From: Nitrospirota bacterium
GTDB taxonomy: Bacteria; Nitrospirota; Nitrospiria; Nitrospirales; UBA8639
Reading direction: 5' to 3'
NCBI GenBank assembly: GCA_003695915.1
Contig: RFGF01000018.1
Coordinates: forward strand, 19,959-83,958
Length of the DNA: 64,000 nucleotides
Below the pieces are notes generated by a model. It was not told where the DNA came from. It searched no databases and saw nothing but the letters and a program-made list of their open reading frames with translations. This document shows, in pieces, positions 27,034 to 35,452 of this stretch (the stretch's first letter is position 1; every line of letters begins with the position of its first letter). Both the position numbers and the translations under genes were made by a program.

Positions 27034-27629
27034 GGAACAGGCGGAGCCAGAGCTTCTTCGGCTTCCTTCGGTGTCAAGATGCCTTTTTCAACCAGCGTCT
27101 GGAGAAGCTGCTTCATGGATTTCTCCGGAGAACGCCGAATGCCTCGCACACGAAGGACAGGTGGATAGAAACGAAGATAATCGGGATTGTTGAACTCTAA
27201 CGTGATCGGTTCGCTTTCCGCAAAGGGGGCCAAATCCTGCCCATCGGCGATCGGAACGCGGAAGTAGGGCTGTCCCTTCGCGGTATACCCATCCGCTCCT
27301 GCAACCATGATCCTGCTCGACACATCGTCGCCGCTTAAATCGAGGATCTTTTCTACGATCAGGACCAAAGACTGGCCGAGCAAGGGATCTCCGGTTTGAT
27401 TTTTGACGCGGACCGTAAACCGAACACGCTCGATCGAAGTCGGCTCGCCACTTGAAAACGGATCACGTGTTTCGTACACGATCATGGGGACTGCCCCGCC
27501 GGTGAGATCTGGAAGATCCTCGACTCTCTGAGCCCAGCCGTCATGAACCAACACGCCGAAAACGACCAGCGACACGCACGAAATCAAAGACCATTGAGCA
27601 TGCACGCGCAAGGATTTTGTTCTTTTCAT
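27030..27629 (-). CDS. Hypothetical secreted protein upstream of pabB
   Basis: About 199 residues from the ATG at 27629, giving a basic N terminus and hydrophobic core (SLISCVSLVVFGVLV) with likely cleavage near GWAQ. The mature domain is beta-rich (RVRFTVRVKNQTGDPLLGQSLVLIVE), like an immunoglobulin-like sandwich, and the tail SPEKSMKQLLQTLVEKGILTPKEAEEAL is a helical segment resembling short-oligomerisation helices of outer-membrane proteins. Family not recognised. Frames extend to 27671 with earlier ATGs; none has an SD. Its stop overlaps the pabB start, so the three genes form an operon. Confidence 0.7.
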   Translation of the reverse strand: MKRTKSLRVHAQWSLISCVSLVVFGVLVHDGWAQRVEDLPDLTGGAVPMIVYETRDPFSSGEPTSIERVRFTVRVKNQTGDPLLGQSLVLIVEKILDLSGDDVSSRIMVAGADGYTAKGQPYFRVPIADGQDLAPFAESEPITLEFNNPDYLRFYPPVLRVRGIRRSPEKSMKQLLQTLVEKGILTPKEAEEALAPPVP

Positions 27630-28016
27630 ATTGTCGGAAGCAGGCAGCAACACGCTCATTTCATGGGTCAATCAATCTGCTGATACAATTGTTGTGTTGC
27701 GGGGAATTTCTTCAACCTTGTCGGAAAAGATCACACCTGCTCTTTGAGAATATGGCCCACGTGCTGAGAGGCGCGAGAAATTGTAGAGCGCTGATTGAGC
27801 GCTGTCAAAAATCCTCCGATCCTCGGTAAAGAATCGTTTCTACGATCTCGTTTGGTATCGATGATTATCCTGAGATTAGCCTGACAATATCTATTGGCAA
27901 TTTTGAAGGTTTCATGATACGGTTTAACCATGATTTGCGAAAACACCAATGAGAAAAGTACAGTAAAAAAAAGATGTAATTAGCGGATCGCTTTCGGTCT
28001 ACCACATAATACGTTC
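27630..28016. other. Intergenic region between divergent genes
   Basis: This AT-richer gap of nearly 390 bp carries the promoters of the divergent pabB operon and the small gene at 28017. No convincing ORF, repeat or strong hairpin is visible. Confidence 0.45.
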
Positions 28017-28328
28017 ATGGACATTCCCTTAGCCGCTCAAGCTATTCCATTTGCAGAAATGTTGGAGAAAGGGAAAATCCCCCAGGAATATCTCTCGAGC
28101 GATTACACTGTTCAGCAATTAGTGGAAAGACTCGTACATTACGTTCTCAGTGTACCACCAAACGCCTATACGATGCCGCAATTAGCGAGCTTGCTCGAGC
28201 AACTCGATCCAAAACATCAAATTTTCTTTTTTAAAAAGCTCAAAGAAACCAGCCCTGAAAGTCTCAAGCATTTTGCCCCCTTATACTATGGTTTCATGGC
28301 TGAATTCCATCCTTTGCTGTTCACCTAA
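28017..28328 (+). CDS. Hypothetical protein, 103 aa
   Basis: A small soluble, mostly helical protein (MDIPLAAQAIPFAEMLEKG at the start, QLASLLEQLDPKHQIFFFKKL in the middle) with a hydrophobic tail (HFAPLYYGFMAEFHPLLF). No SD is seen before the ATG, but the codon pattern and amino acid balance look like a real gene. No family recognised. Confidence 0.6.
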   Translation: MDIPLAAQAIPFAEMLEKGKIPQEYLSSDYTVQQLVERLVHYVLSVPPNAYTMPQLASLLEQLDPKHQIFFFKKLKETSPESLKHFAPLYYGFMAEFHPLLFT

Positions 28329-28483
28329 TCCTCTTTAAGACCAAAGCCTATTCGATATTGATAGCGATCCTATCCGGCCAAGCCTTCTAAGCCCAATTTT
28401 CTTAGGAATTCTGGAACATCGGAATAAAAGGCGATATAATAAGTTTGAAAATTCTTCCGTTTTAGCATAGAGGAGTGACTCGA

Positions 28484-28852
28484 ATGAATTCAGCGTTACA
28501 TCGAGCAGTGGTAAGTTTCTACAATTTGATCTATGACGACCAGGCTTTTGCCAGCAGCATGGGAAAGATTGATGTAGCCGATCAAGAACGGTACTACGGA
28601 CGCGCTGAGGGGTTGAACTGGGTATTGGATCGGTGCCAAGAACTCGAAGATGTCGATCAAAATCTGACTGCAGCTTCGCTTCAGAAGCTCTTGAGCGATG
28701 TCAAGTCCGACTTGGAACACGAGCTATCGGTTCAGCGGCGTGAAAAAGGCCGACGAGCCGACGGGCGAGAAGAGGCTTTATTGTTCGTGAATGAATATCT
28801 CACAAGTTTAATTACGGCCACGGAAATCGAGCTTGCTAAAAGCCCTGTCTGA
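28484..28852 (+). CDS. Hypothetical protein, 122 aa
   Basis: The start at 28484 is supported by GAGGAG eight bases upstream; the longer frame begins inside that SD. The product is acidic, helical and soluble, with long amphipathic stretches (RYYGRAEGLNWVLDRCQEL, SLQKLLSDVKSDLEHELSV). I do not recognise a family. Two hairpins follow the stop, the second with a T-run. Confidence 0.7.
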   Translation: MNSALHRAVVSFYNLIYDDQAFASSMGKIDVADQERYYGRAEGLNWVLDRCQELEDVDQNLTAASLQKLLSDVKSDLEHELSVQRREKGRRADGREEALLFVNEYLTSLITATEIELAKSPV

Positions 28853-28908
28853 AAGCCTGCATGGGTCAGCAGGCTTGAGGGTCGCGCTCTTAAGCACTCA
28901 AGAAACTG

Positions 28909-28929
28909 CCGCTTTGTAGCAGCGGTTTT
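28909..28929 (+). terminator. Probable intrinsic terminator after the 28484 gene
   Basis: CCGCT and AGCGG form a 5-bp GC-rich stem around a 7-base loop, followed by TTTT. A stronger 8-bp stem, AAGCCTGC with GCAGGCTT at 28853-28876, begins at the stop codon but has no T-run. Either may end the transcript. Confidence 0.5.
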
Positions 28930-29090
28930 CTGAGATGCCATGTCCTCCAAGGCCAAAACACGAAACCTCTAAAATTACATTCGGCCGACTTGTGAGCGCT
29001 TCCGAGCCTGCTATTGGTCAGAATATCGATCGGGGGATGTATCCGTCACCTTATCTTCATCTTCAGGCAACCAGTTTGACGCACTGAGCG

Positions 29091-29342
29091 ATGCCCGATC
29101 TTACGAAAAGCAAGATATTAAAAGAGTGGGTGATCTTGGCTCTTTGTCTCGGCGTGGGAGGGCATGTCGCCTTGGGTATCGTGCTTCATGCGCCCCATGC
29201 ATGGCCGGAAGGGAGGTTTGGCCTGTTGGGCATCTTATCTGGTATATCTGTTTACGTCTGCGTGCAGGTGTGCCGATCGTTGTGGTGGCTCATCAGGGGA
29301 GAACCAACCGGCACTGGATCTCAGGACTCACACAACAAATAA
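29091..29342 (+). CDS. Small two-helix membrane protein
   Basis: The 83-residue product has a charged head (MPDLTKSKILKEW), a first hydrophobic span (VILALCLGVGGHVALGIVL), a short loop, a second span (LLGILSGISVYVCVQVCRSLWWLI) and a polar tail. This pattern resembles small inner-membrane subunits of the AtpZ/AtpI kind, but no diagnostic residue is present and the ATP synthase genes are far away. No clear SD. Function unknown. Confidence 0.6.
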   Translation: MPDLTKSKILKEWVILALCLGVGGHVALGIVLHAPHAWPEGRFGLLGILSGISVYVCVQVCRSLWWLIRGEPTGTGSQDSHNK

Positions 29343-29395
29343 TCCATCATTCTTTGTTCGCCCCATATCTTGCCTGTCCATTGTCCCTCGTCGAG

Positions 29396-29686
29396 TTAGA
29401 GAACCCCTTCGATCACTATACCTTCCTCGATTAGCATAATAGGGATATGGTCCCGAATTGGATAGACAATCTTTCCATCCTCGCGCATGAGCCCGCCGTC
29501 GAGCTTTTCTTGGACAACGTGGCCCTCCTTATTCCGGAGCTCTCCCTTGTCGATCAATGCATTAAGGTGCCTGATCTGTTTCGAATCGAGCAAACGTAGT
29601 CCCTGCTTCGTTTCAGGGCAACATAGAATCGCTAACAACTCCTCGTCGATAGTGCCCGGATTCGTCGATTGCGATTCTGCATCCAT
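29396..29686 (-). CDS. Trm112/UPF0434 family zinc-ribbon-like protein
   Basis: AAGGAGG seven bases before the ATG at 29686 fixes the start, giving about 96 residues rather than a longer frame. The core LLAILCCPETKQGLRLLD, then LRNKEGHVV, then IVYPIRDHIPIMLIEEGI is the Trm112 pattern: a Cys pair at the start and a YPIRDGIP-like end. Eukaryotic and archaeal Trm112 activates methyltransferases; bacterial relatives are poorly known. It is convergent with the small membrane protein gene. Confidence 0.85.
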   Translation of the reverse strand: MDAESQSTNPGTIDEELLAILCCPETKQGLRLLDSKQIRHLNALIDKGELRNKEGHVVQEKLDGGLMREDGKIVYPIRDHIPIMLIEEGIVIEGVL

Positions 29687-29933
29687 CCTCGCCTCCTTAA
29701 GAAATCCTCGAAGCATCCTTACATCAAAGCAGACATGAACGCCAATGTATCATCAAGCGCCGCTTCTGACAAGCCAGAGCTTTAATTTGCATTTAACATC
29801 CAGCAAAACTTCTTCGCTTTCATACTCTCCGCTCCGAAATACTCCCAGCACGCTGACTCGGATGAAAGCCGTTGGCACTTTTTGTTAGACTGCTTTTCGT
29901 TTTCCGAGTTTCTTTTTTTAGGAATATCCAACC

Positions 29934-30575
29934 ATGCTCAGGACGATCACGTTGGCCGTATGGTCGTATCTCGGACGTCACATGTGGACGGGGCTGTTCG
30001 TCGTGGTTCCTGCTTGGGGCACGTTTTTAATTTTGTATACCTTGTTCGACGCATTGGACCATATGATGGTCGATGTATTTGCCGCGATGCTCGGGGCCGA
30101 ACTGCCCGGAACTGGCCTTGCGTCGTTCTTGGTTCTCGTGCTCCTCAGCGGGATGGTCATGACGCATTACATTGGTCGCCGGATTCATAGGGCGATCGAA
30201 CGCCCCATGGAGCAAATTCCTTTAGTGCGGAGCATTTATCAAACACTCAAGAGCATGGCCGATGTGTTCCACTTTCGTCAACGATTCGGATGCAGCAAAG
30301 TCGCGGTCATTCCTTTCCCACGAGACGGTTTGTGGGCGTTAGGATTTATCATGGACACGGCTCCGACATGGCTTCAAGTATCCGAGAATGGCCCCCTGCT
30401 CATGGTTTTCGTTCCCACGGCCCTTCATCCGTTCACGGGATATCTGGCTTTTGTTCCCGAACGCTCTATCTATCGAATTCGGTTGAGCCCAGAAGACGCC
30501 ATCAAAATGGAATTTTCGGCTGGGCTATACAGACCGGAGCCCGGCTGGCTCGCGCCAGCACTTGAATCGTCTTAA
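29934..30575 (+). CDS. DUF502 family membrane protein
   Basis: The 213-residue protein has two N-terminal membrane helices (MWTGLFVVVPAWGTFLILY and LASFLVLVLLSGMVMTHYIG) and a soluble domain with the DUF502 signatures IPLVRSIYQTLKSMADVF, FPRDGLWALGFIMDT and VFVPTALHPFTGYL. The family is common in diderm bacteria and chloroplasts, with no firm biochemical role in bacteria. A GNAT gene follows closely. Confidence 0.9.
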   Translation: MLRTITLAVWSYLGRHMWTGLFVVVPAWGTFLILYTLFDALDHMMVDVFAAMLGAELPGTGLASFLVLVLLSGMVMTHYIGRRIHRAIERPMEQIPLVRSIYQTLKSMADVFHFRQRFGCSKVAVIPFPRDGLWALGFIMDTAPTWLQVSENGPLLMVFVPTALHPFTGYLAFVPERSIYRIRLSPEDAIKMEFSAGLYRPEPGWLAPALESS

Positions 30576-30589
30576 GTATCGTGCCTGTC

Positions 30590-31114
30590 ATGAATCGGGT
30601 TTCCTTTTCTTTGCCCCACGACCAGGGTCTTTTGACGATCAGAGAAGCCACCCTTGAAGATTTGGACGATCTCGTCCGCATGAATGCAGCGATGGCCTGG
30701 GAAACCGAATGCCGCCGGCTCGACCTCGCCCGCCTGCGCGCGGGAACCCAAGCGGTCTTGGACTCGCGCGATCGCGGCTTTTATCTTCTCGGGGTCGTCC
30801 GTCGCGCTCAAGAGGCTGACAGGGCCGTTGCACAGCTTTTAGTCACGAACGAATGGAGCGATTGGCGGAATGGAAATTTTTGGTGGATTCAGAGCGTGTA
30901 TGTCGAGCCTCAATGGCGGAGGTTGGGCATTTTTCGCCAACTGTACCGTCATCTGGAAACCATGGCTCGATCACAACCGGAAGTTTGCGGAATCCGACTG
31001 TACGTCGAGCGAAGGAATACCAACGCTCAGGCCATATATTCGAGGCTCGGCCTTTCACCGACAGGATATCACGTCTTCGAAAAAGATCTTGTTTTATCTT
31101 CGGAACGAGCCTGA
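30590..31114 (+). CDS. GNAT-family N-acetyltransferase
   Basis: About 174 residues. The GNAT fold is visible: LTIREATLEDLDDLVRMN at the start, FWWIQSVYVEPQWRRLGIFRQLY containing the acetyl-CoA loop (R-R-L-G-I-F), and NTNAQAIYSRLGLSPTGYHVFEKDL at the end. The acceptor is unknown. The ATG at 30590 is used; a GTG at 30581 is in frame. An 11-bp-stem hairpin follows 30 bp after the stop. Confidence 0.85.
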   Translation: MNRVSFSLPHDQGLLTIREATLEDLDDLVRMNAAMAWETECRRLDLARLRAGTQAVLDSRDRGFYLLGVVRRAQEADRAVAQLLVTNEWSDWRNGNFWWIQSVYVEPQWRRLGIFRQLYRHLETMARSQPEVCGIRLYVERRNTNAQAIYSRLGLSPTGYHVFEKDLVLSSERA

Positions 31115-31144
31115 AGCACGGAACATAAGAGATTCCTGATCGAT

Positions 31145-31177
31145 GCCGTTCTCTCTTCATCCAGAGAGAACGGCTTT
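31145..31177 (+). terminator. Strong hairpin, probable intrinsic terminator
   Basis: GCCGTTCTCTC (31145-31155) and GAGAGAACGGC (31164-31174) form a perfect 11-bp stem with an 8-base loop, followed by TTT. It ends 11 bases before the next start codon, so it either terminates the GNAT transcript or acts in the 5' leader of the peptidase gene. Confidence 0.6.
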
Positions 31178-31188
31178 ATAAAGTACAC

Positions 31189-32490
31189 ATGGAAAATGCC
31201 ATGAACCGGTTTCACGCTTGGATCCGCGGAATTTCGGTGCTCATTGTTGTCTTGGGTCTTGTTCCCTCCGCACAATCCTCCGACGATCCCCAGCACCTTC
31301 CCCGCCCGCGCGCACGAGACCTTGGGATCGTCATCGGACAATATCCCACAGGACTGTGGAATGCCATTACCGATGTCGACGGAGTCAAAGTTGGACATAC
31401 CACCTTGATCGAGGGGCACGGCACTTTGCGTCCAGGTCATGGGCCTGTTCGCACGGGCGTGACTGTGATCATTCCCCGCGATGACATTTGGCACAACAAA
31501 GCACCAGCCGGTGCCTTTGTATTGAATGGAACCGGCGAAATGACCGGCCTGGCCTGGGTTACCGAATCCGGATTTCTGGAATACCCCATTGCCTTGACCA
31601 ATACCTTAAATGTTCCCACGGTAGCGAATGGCGTGATGACATGGATGATCACCCATCATCCGCAAATCGGCATCACCGATGATACGCTCACCCCCGTCGT
31701 GGCCGAATGCGATGACAGCCGGCTGAACGACATTCAAGGACGCCATGTCTCTGAACACGACGTCATCGCCGCACTGAACCGAGCCTCTTCAGGCCCAGTC
31801 GAGGAGGGGACGGTTGGGGCCGGCACAGGGATGATTGCTTACGGATTCAAGGGAGGCATTGGGACGTCATCACGTCATCTTCCCGAAGAGGCCGGCGGCT
31901 ATCTGGTTGGCGTGCTTGTAAATGCCAATCATGGACGACAACCCGAACTCGTCATCAACGGGGTGCCCGTTGGACGTTTGTATGGCGAATGGACCAAACC
32001 TCACGCTCAACTCGACGTCTCCCGATCGTCGGCTATTCCCCTTCCCTCATCAGACCACCGCACGCGCCGCGAAGATAGTGGATCGATCATCGTGATCATT
32101 GCCACCGATGCTCCGCTGGATTCCCGCCAACTGACACGCATCGCCAAGCGGGCGGCCTTGGGCTTAGCGCGTACCGGCGCGATTTCCCATCACGGGAGCG
32201 GGGATTTTTTTCTGGCTTTTTCTACAGCGAACATCATTCCGCATTATCCCAAAAGCCGCACCTTCACGATGACCCATCTGGCCGATACCCATCTCAACCC
32301 GATTTTGGCCGCCACAGTCGAGGCGACCGAAGAAGCCATCGTCAATGCCCTTTTGCGCGCGACGACAGTGACCGGACGCGACAACCGAAAAGTAGAGGCT
32401 ATCTCGATCCCTATCTTGCAAGAACTATTACGAATCTATGCGCCGAAACCAGCATTTGAAGCTCATGAGAAGGCCTCAGCACGGCACTAA
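31189..32490 (+). CDS. P1/DmpA-family aminopeptidase, secreted
   Basis: The 433-residue protein has a signal peptide (GISVLIVVLGLVPSAQS). The mature protein follows the peptidase S58 family: NAITDVDGVKVGHTTLIEG, VRTGVTVIIPR, EGTVGAGTGMIAYGFKGGIG, and the self-cleavage site before the nucleophile Ser in EDSGSIIVIIATDAPL, then ALGLARTGAISHHGSGD. The family removes D- or beta-amino acids from peptides after autoproteolysis. Export to the periplasm is inferred from the signal. ATGs at 31189 and 31201 are both possible; neither has a good SD, and a strong hairpin sits just upstream. Confidence 0.9.
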   Translation: MENAMNRFHAWIRGISVLIVVLGLVPSAQSSDDPQHLPRPRARDLGIVIGQYPTGLWNAITDVDGVKVGHTTLIEGHGTLRPGHGPVRTGVTVIIPRDDIWHNKAPAGAFVLNGTGEMTGLAWVTESGFLEYPIALTNTLNVPTVANGVMTWMITHHPQIGITDDTLTPVVAECDDSRLNDIQGRHVSEHDVIAALNRASSGPVEEGTVGAGTGMIAYGFKGGIGTSSRHLPEEAGGYLVGVLVNANHGRQPELVINGVPVGRLYGEWTKPHAQLDVSRSSAIPLPSSDHRTRREDSGSIIVIIATDAPLDSRQLTRIAKRAALGLARTGAISHHGSGDFFLAFSTANIIPHYPKSRTFTMTHLADTHLNPILAATVEATEEAIVNALLRATTVTGRDNRKVEAISIPILQELLRIYAPKPAFEAHEKASARH

Positions 32491-32565
32491 ACCCTGAAAA
32501 AATACGAGTGCCACATTTTATACCTCGTTCCGGAAACCCTCCGAAGGGCGCCCCACCGATGTCCC

Positions 32566-32614
32566 GAGCCATTCGAGATGGCTCAATACCAGCATCCCCC
32601 GTTCTGGGGGATGC
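32566..32614 (+). promoter_or_regulatory. Two adjacent perfect hairpins in the 316-bp gap before the PEP-CTERM gene
   Basis: GAGCCAT/ATGGCTC (32566-32572 and 32578-32584, 5-base loop) and GCATCCCCC/GGGGGATGC (32592-32600 and 32606-32614, 5-base loop) lie seven bases apart in 32491-32806. Neither has a following T-run. They could be a read-through block, a small structured RNA or a 5' leader. I could not place a sigma-54-type -24/-12 pair in this gap, and nothing else there is recognisable. Confidence 0.45.
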
Positions 32615-32806
32615 ATAGAACCAGAAGAGGCGTTATCCTTTTTGGTCGTATTATGGGGAACCCGCCGGGGAGTATTTCGGGAGGATCGTAGTGAGAGCGG
32701 AAGAAGAACTTAAAACCTCCTGGTGAAATTCCGTATTCAAAATATCCAGAGTCTCGCTGAACATCAGGGGCACCGATTTTAGGATTTTTGCAAGGAGTAC
32801 AATGCC

Positions 32807-33198
32807 ATGAACCCTCAGAAGGTGTTTCTTCAAAACAAAACAGCGAGAGGCCTCGTTTCCGCTGTTTGGCTCCTTCTGCTCATCGTGACTCAATCCCACG
32901 CCACGAGTTTCCAGGTCCAGATGGAGAGTGACACCGATAGGGCAGGGGGCAACGAGGTCTTTTATCTCACCTACAATTCTTCGGGGACCTGCTGAGGAAC
33001 ACGATTGTCTTCAGCGGGTTCTCCCCGCTTAATGTAAACGGGGCCTATAGCATCACCGGGCTCGCGTACGATGGCGTGAAGGGCGGAGGTAGTGGGGCTG
33101 GTAGGACTCTCCCGGTGCCCTCCACCATTTTTTCATTCGGCGCAGGCCTGGTAGGACTTCTTGCGGCATGGCGTTGGAGAGCAAAAACACAATCCTAA
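32807..33198 (+). pseudogene. PEP-CTERM sorting-domain surface protein, frameshifted
   Basis: An ATG at 32807 with AAGGAG upstream opens a signal peptide (AVWLLLLIVTQSHA) and a short beta-rich domain (SFQVQMESDTDRAGGNEVFYLTYN), then stops at 32995. The -1 frame continues as GDLLRNTIVFSGFSPLNVNG, a Gly-rich linker, and a C-terminal anchor LPVPSTIFSFGAGLVGLLAA followed by WRWRAK, ending at 33198. The anchor is a PEP-CTERM-type sorting signal: VP-x-PST, a hydrophobic helix and a basic tail. Adding one base near 32980 restores a protein of about 130 residues. It is either a real frameshift or a sequencing error. A strong terminator follows. Confidence 0.75.
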
Positions 33199-33225
33199 AC
33201 GCGACGTCACCGATGATCAGCCTAG

Positions 33226-33264
33226 AAGCGCCCGCGACGGTCTACCGTCGAGAGCGCTTTTTTA
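33226..33264 (+). terminator. Intrinsic terminator after the PEP-CTERM gene
   Basis: AAGCGC at 33226 pairs with GCGCTT ending at 33259. An inner CGACGG/CCGTCG stem closes a TCTA tetraloop, and a T-run follows. This is the clearest factor-independent terminator in the window. Confidence 0.8.
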
Positions 33265-33748
33265 GATTATCGGATACGCTCCGAATGGATTCGTCTTTCA
33301 CCATTATGGTATGAACTTTTCTTCTGAATTGAAGGGACTCCTGGCTTTCTTCTGGACATACCCTATCGATCCATAAACAGGAGCCAAGCCAGGGAAAAAA
33401 TAGGCTAGATACTCGATGGTAGCGGCCGGGGCTCTTTCCGAAACGAACGCGCAACCGTGTAGAACGGTACATCGCCGGCTAACTCATTTTTGAGATTTTG
33501 AAATGGATCACGCGGGCGATGGCATCCCAAGGTTGTCAGCCTCTTGGCGAACGGGTGTTGGTCACACTGATCGAACACACCGTGGCGTATAACCTGGACC
33601 GCATTCTCGCCTTGGACCGAGCGAAGATTGTCGCTGCGACTCGTTGAATGCTCCACTACGAACTCAAGACCTCCAGCATGGCTGCTTAGGTAGGAACGAA
33701 CACCCGTGTCTATCGACGCCATATCTGCATGGCAGAACGAGGGAAGAA
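33265..33748. other. Gap with possible transposase C-terminal remnant
   Basis: Nearly 500 bp before gcvT without a secure gene. A plus-strand frame at 33519-33647 ends with LIEHTVAYNLDRILALDRAK, which resembles the C-terminal helix of DDE transposases by general pattern only. A minus-strand frame across 33405-33785 has no features and overlaps the gcvT start. I call neither a gene. Confidence 0.3.
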
Positions 33749-34876
33749 TTGAACAAGACGACGCTTTTTGACGCGCACCGCGCACTACAGGCCAAGATGG
33801 TGGACTTTGCCGGATGGTCCATGCCGCTTCAGTATTCCGGTGTTATTGATGAATATCGTGCAGTACGGGAACGGGCTGGCCTTTTCGATGTCAGCCATAT
33901 GGGGCGCATTCGACTCTCGGGCGAGGAGGCCTTGCCGCTTCTCCAATGGGTCACCACCAATGATGCATCACGACTCGATGAGGGACAAGCTCACTATTCC
34001 ATGGTGTGCAATCCCAATGGTGGCGTCAAGGACGATGTGTTTCTCTATCGCCTCGGTGCACAAGATTATCTTTTGTGCGTCAATGCATCGAATCGAGAAA
34101 AAATTATGCAATGGCTAGAAGAACAGCGCCAGGTGACGGTTCGGCAAAAGCTAACGATTATCGATAGCTCGTTCGAGATCACCCAACTGGCCCTCCAAGG
34201 GCCCAAATCCCGCACCATCCTGGAACGGCTGACCGGCAGCTCGTTAGCGGCGTTGGGCATGCGGCAATGCCGAAAATACTCAATTGCCGATTCCGAGGCG
34301 CTCATCGCAAGAACCGGCTACACAGGCGAATTAGGGTACGAGCTGTATCTTGCGGCAGACCAGGCCTTGCTTATCTGGTCGCAGCTTCTAGAGATTGGAC
34401 GAGACCATGGACTCAAGCCTGCAGGATTAGGCGCGCGCGATCTCCTGCGCTTGGAAATGGGATATTTTTTATATGGACATGAATTGACCGAGGACACGAC
34501 GCCGATTGAGGCAGGCGCTGAATGGGTTGTGGCGTTTAACAAAGGTGACTTCGTTGGCGCTCAGGCGTTACAACAGCAACGGACCCGCGGCCCAACACGA
34601 CGCCTCATCGGCTTTGAACTCCTCGAAAAGGGCGTGCCCCGACAGGGCATGACCGTCCTCGCCAATGGGGTTCCCACCGGGATAGTGACGAGCGGAAATT
34701 TTTCTCCGATTCTTCAAAAAGGCATTGGGTTGGCCTACGTGGCTCCGGTCAATGCCACAGTAGGAATGAAGCTGGAAATCGATATTCGAGGCCGGCACCT
34801 TCCGGCGCTCGTGGTCAAACCTCCATTTTATCGCAAGAGCCGCAACGCCGTCCTCGATAAAGGAACACGGTCATGA
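33749..34876 (+). CDS. gcvT: Glycine cleavage system T protein (aminomethyltransferase)
   Basis: A GAGGGAAG SD stands before a TTG at 33749, giving MNKTTLFDAHRALQAKMVDF, the normal GcvT N terminus, and about 375 residues. Family motifs include FAGWSMPLQYSG, AGLFDVSHMGRIRL, ARTGYTGELGYELYL and the folate-binding region GLGARDLLRLEMGYFLYGHE. GcvT transfers the methylene group of aminomethyl-lipoyl GcvH to tetrahydrofolate. gcvH and gcvP are not in the window. The frame reaches back to 33644, but that part is not conserved. It overlaps the nudix gene by 4 bp. Confidence 0.93.
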   Translation: MNKTTLFDAHRALQAKMVDFAGWSMPLQYSGVIDEYRAVRERAGLFDVSHMGRIRLSGEEALPLLQWVTTNDASRLDEGQAHYSMVCNPNGGVKDDVFLYRLGAQDYLLCVNASNREKIMQWLEEQRQVTVRQKLTIIDSSFEITQLALQGPKSRTILERLTGSSLAALGMRQCRKYSIADSEALIARTGYTGELGYELYLAADQALLIWSQLLEIGRDHGLKPAGLGARDLLRLEMGYFLYGHELTEDTTPIEAGAEWVVAFNKGDFVGAQALQQQRTRGPTRRLIGFELLEKGVPRQGMTVLANGVPTGIVTSGNFSPILQKGIGLAYVAPVNATVGMKLEIDIRGRHLPALVVKPPFYRKSRNAVLDKGTRS

Positions 34877-35439
34877 ATCCCAACGATGCGCATCGTTCTT
34901 CCATCGGCCTCGTGACGGCACGTCACATTTATACAGGGAAAATCGTGACGTTGAGTGTAGATCAAGTCAGGCTTCCCAATGGCGCCGTCGCCGAACTCGA
35001 ATTCATCAGACATCCCGGTGCGGCAGCGGTGGTTCCGCTAACCGATGACGGGCAGGTCATCATGATCCGGCAGTATCGTTATGCAGCCGGAGGATTTCTC
35101 TATGAAATTCCGGCCGGAAAACTCCATTCAGGAGAAGATCCCCGCCTGTGCGCCGAACGAGAGTTGGAGGAAGAAATCGGATATCGGGCCTCTACCATGG
35201 AGCTGCTGACGAGCATTCTCACAACCCCCGGATTCACAAACGAAGTGATTCATATCTTCTTGGGAACGAACCTTTCCAAAGGAATTCAGCAATTGGAGCA
35301 CGACGAGGTTCTAGATGTCGTCACTTGGCCTCTGGAAACGGCCATCCGTCGCATTCAAGACGGGACCATTCGCGATGCCAAAACTATTGTGGGGCTGCAA
35401 TCCGTCTATATCAAGCGCTGTCTGGCTGCATCTTTCTAA
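34873..35439 (+). CDS. NUDIX hydrolase, ADP-ribose pyrophosphatase-like
   Basis: The 188-residue protein has a complete Nudix box, GKLHSGEDPRLCAERELEEE followed by IG, an N-terminal beta segment (HIYTGKIVTLSVDQVRLPNG) typical of ADP-ribose pyrophosphatases, and TPGFTNEVIHIFL, which carries the catalytic Glu region of that subgroup. It probably hydrolyses ADP-ribose or similar nucleoside diphosphate sugars. The start overlaps gcvT (ATGA), so the two are coupled. Confidence 0.88.
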   Translation: MNPNDAHRSSIGLVTARHIYTGKIVTLSVDQVRLPNGAVAELEFIRHPGAAAVVPLTDDGQVIMIRQYRYAAGGFLYEIPAGKLHSGEDPRLCAERELEEEIGYRASTMELLTSILTTPGFTNEVIHIFLGTNLSKGIQQLEHDEVLDVVTWPLETAIRRIQDGTIRDAKTIVGLQSVYIKRCLAASF

Positions 35440-35452
35440 ATCCTCCTCTTAT

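Noticed and set aside
32770..32800. Possible sigma-54 promoter before the PEP-CTERM gene
   Set aside because: GGCAC and TTGC are present but about 9 bp too far apart for a -24/-12 element.
33405..33785. Minus-strand ORF of 126 codons before gcvT
   Set aside because: It overlaps the gcvT start and shows no signal, motif or SD.
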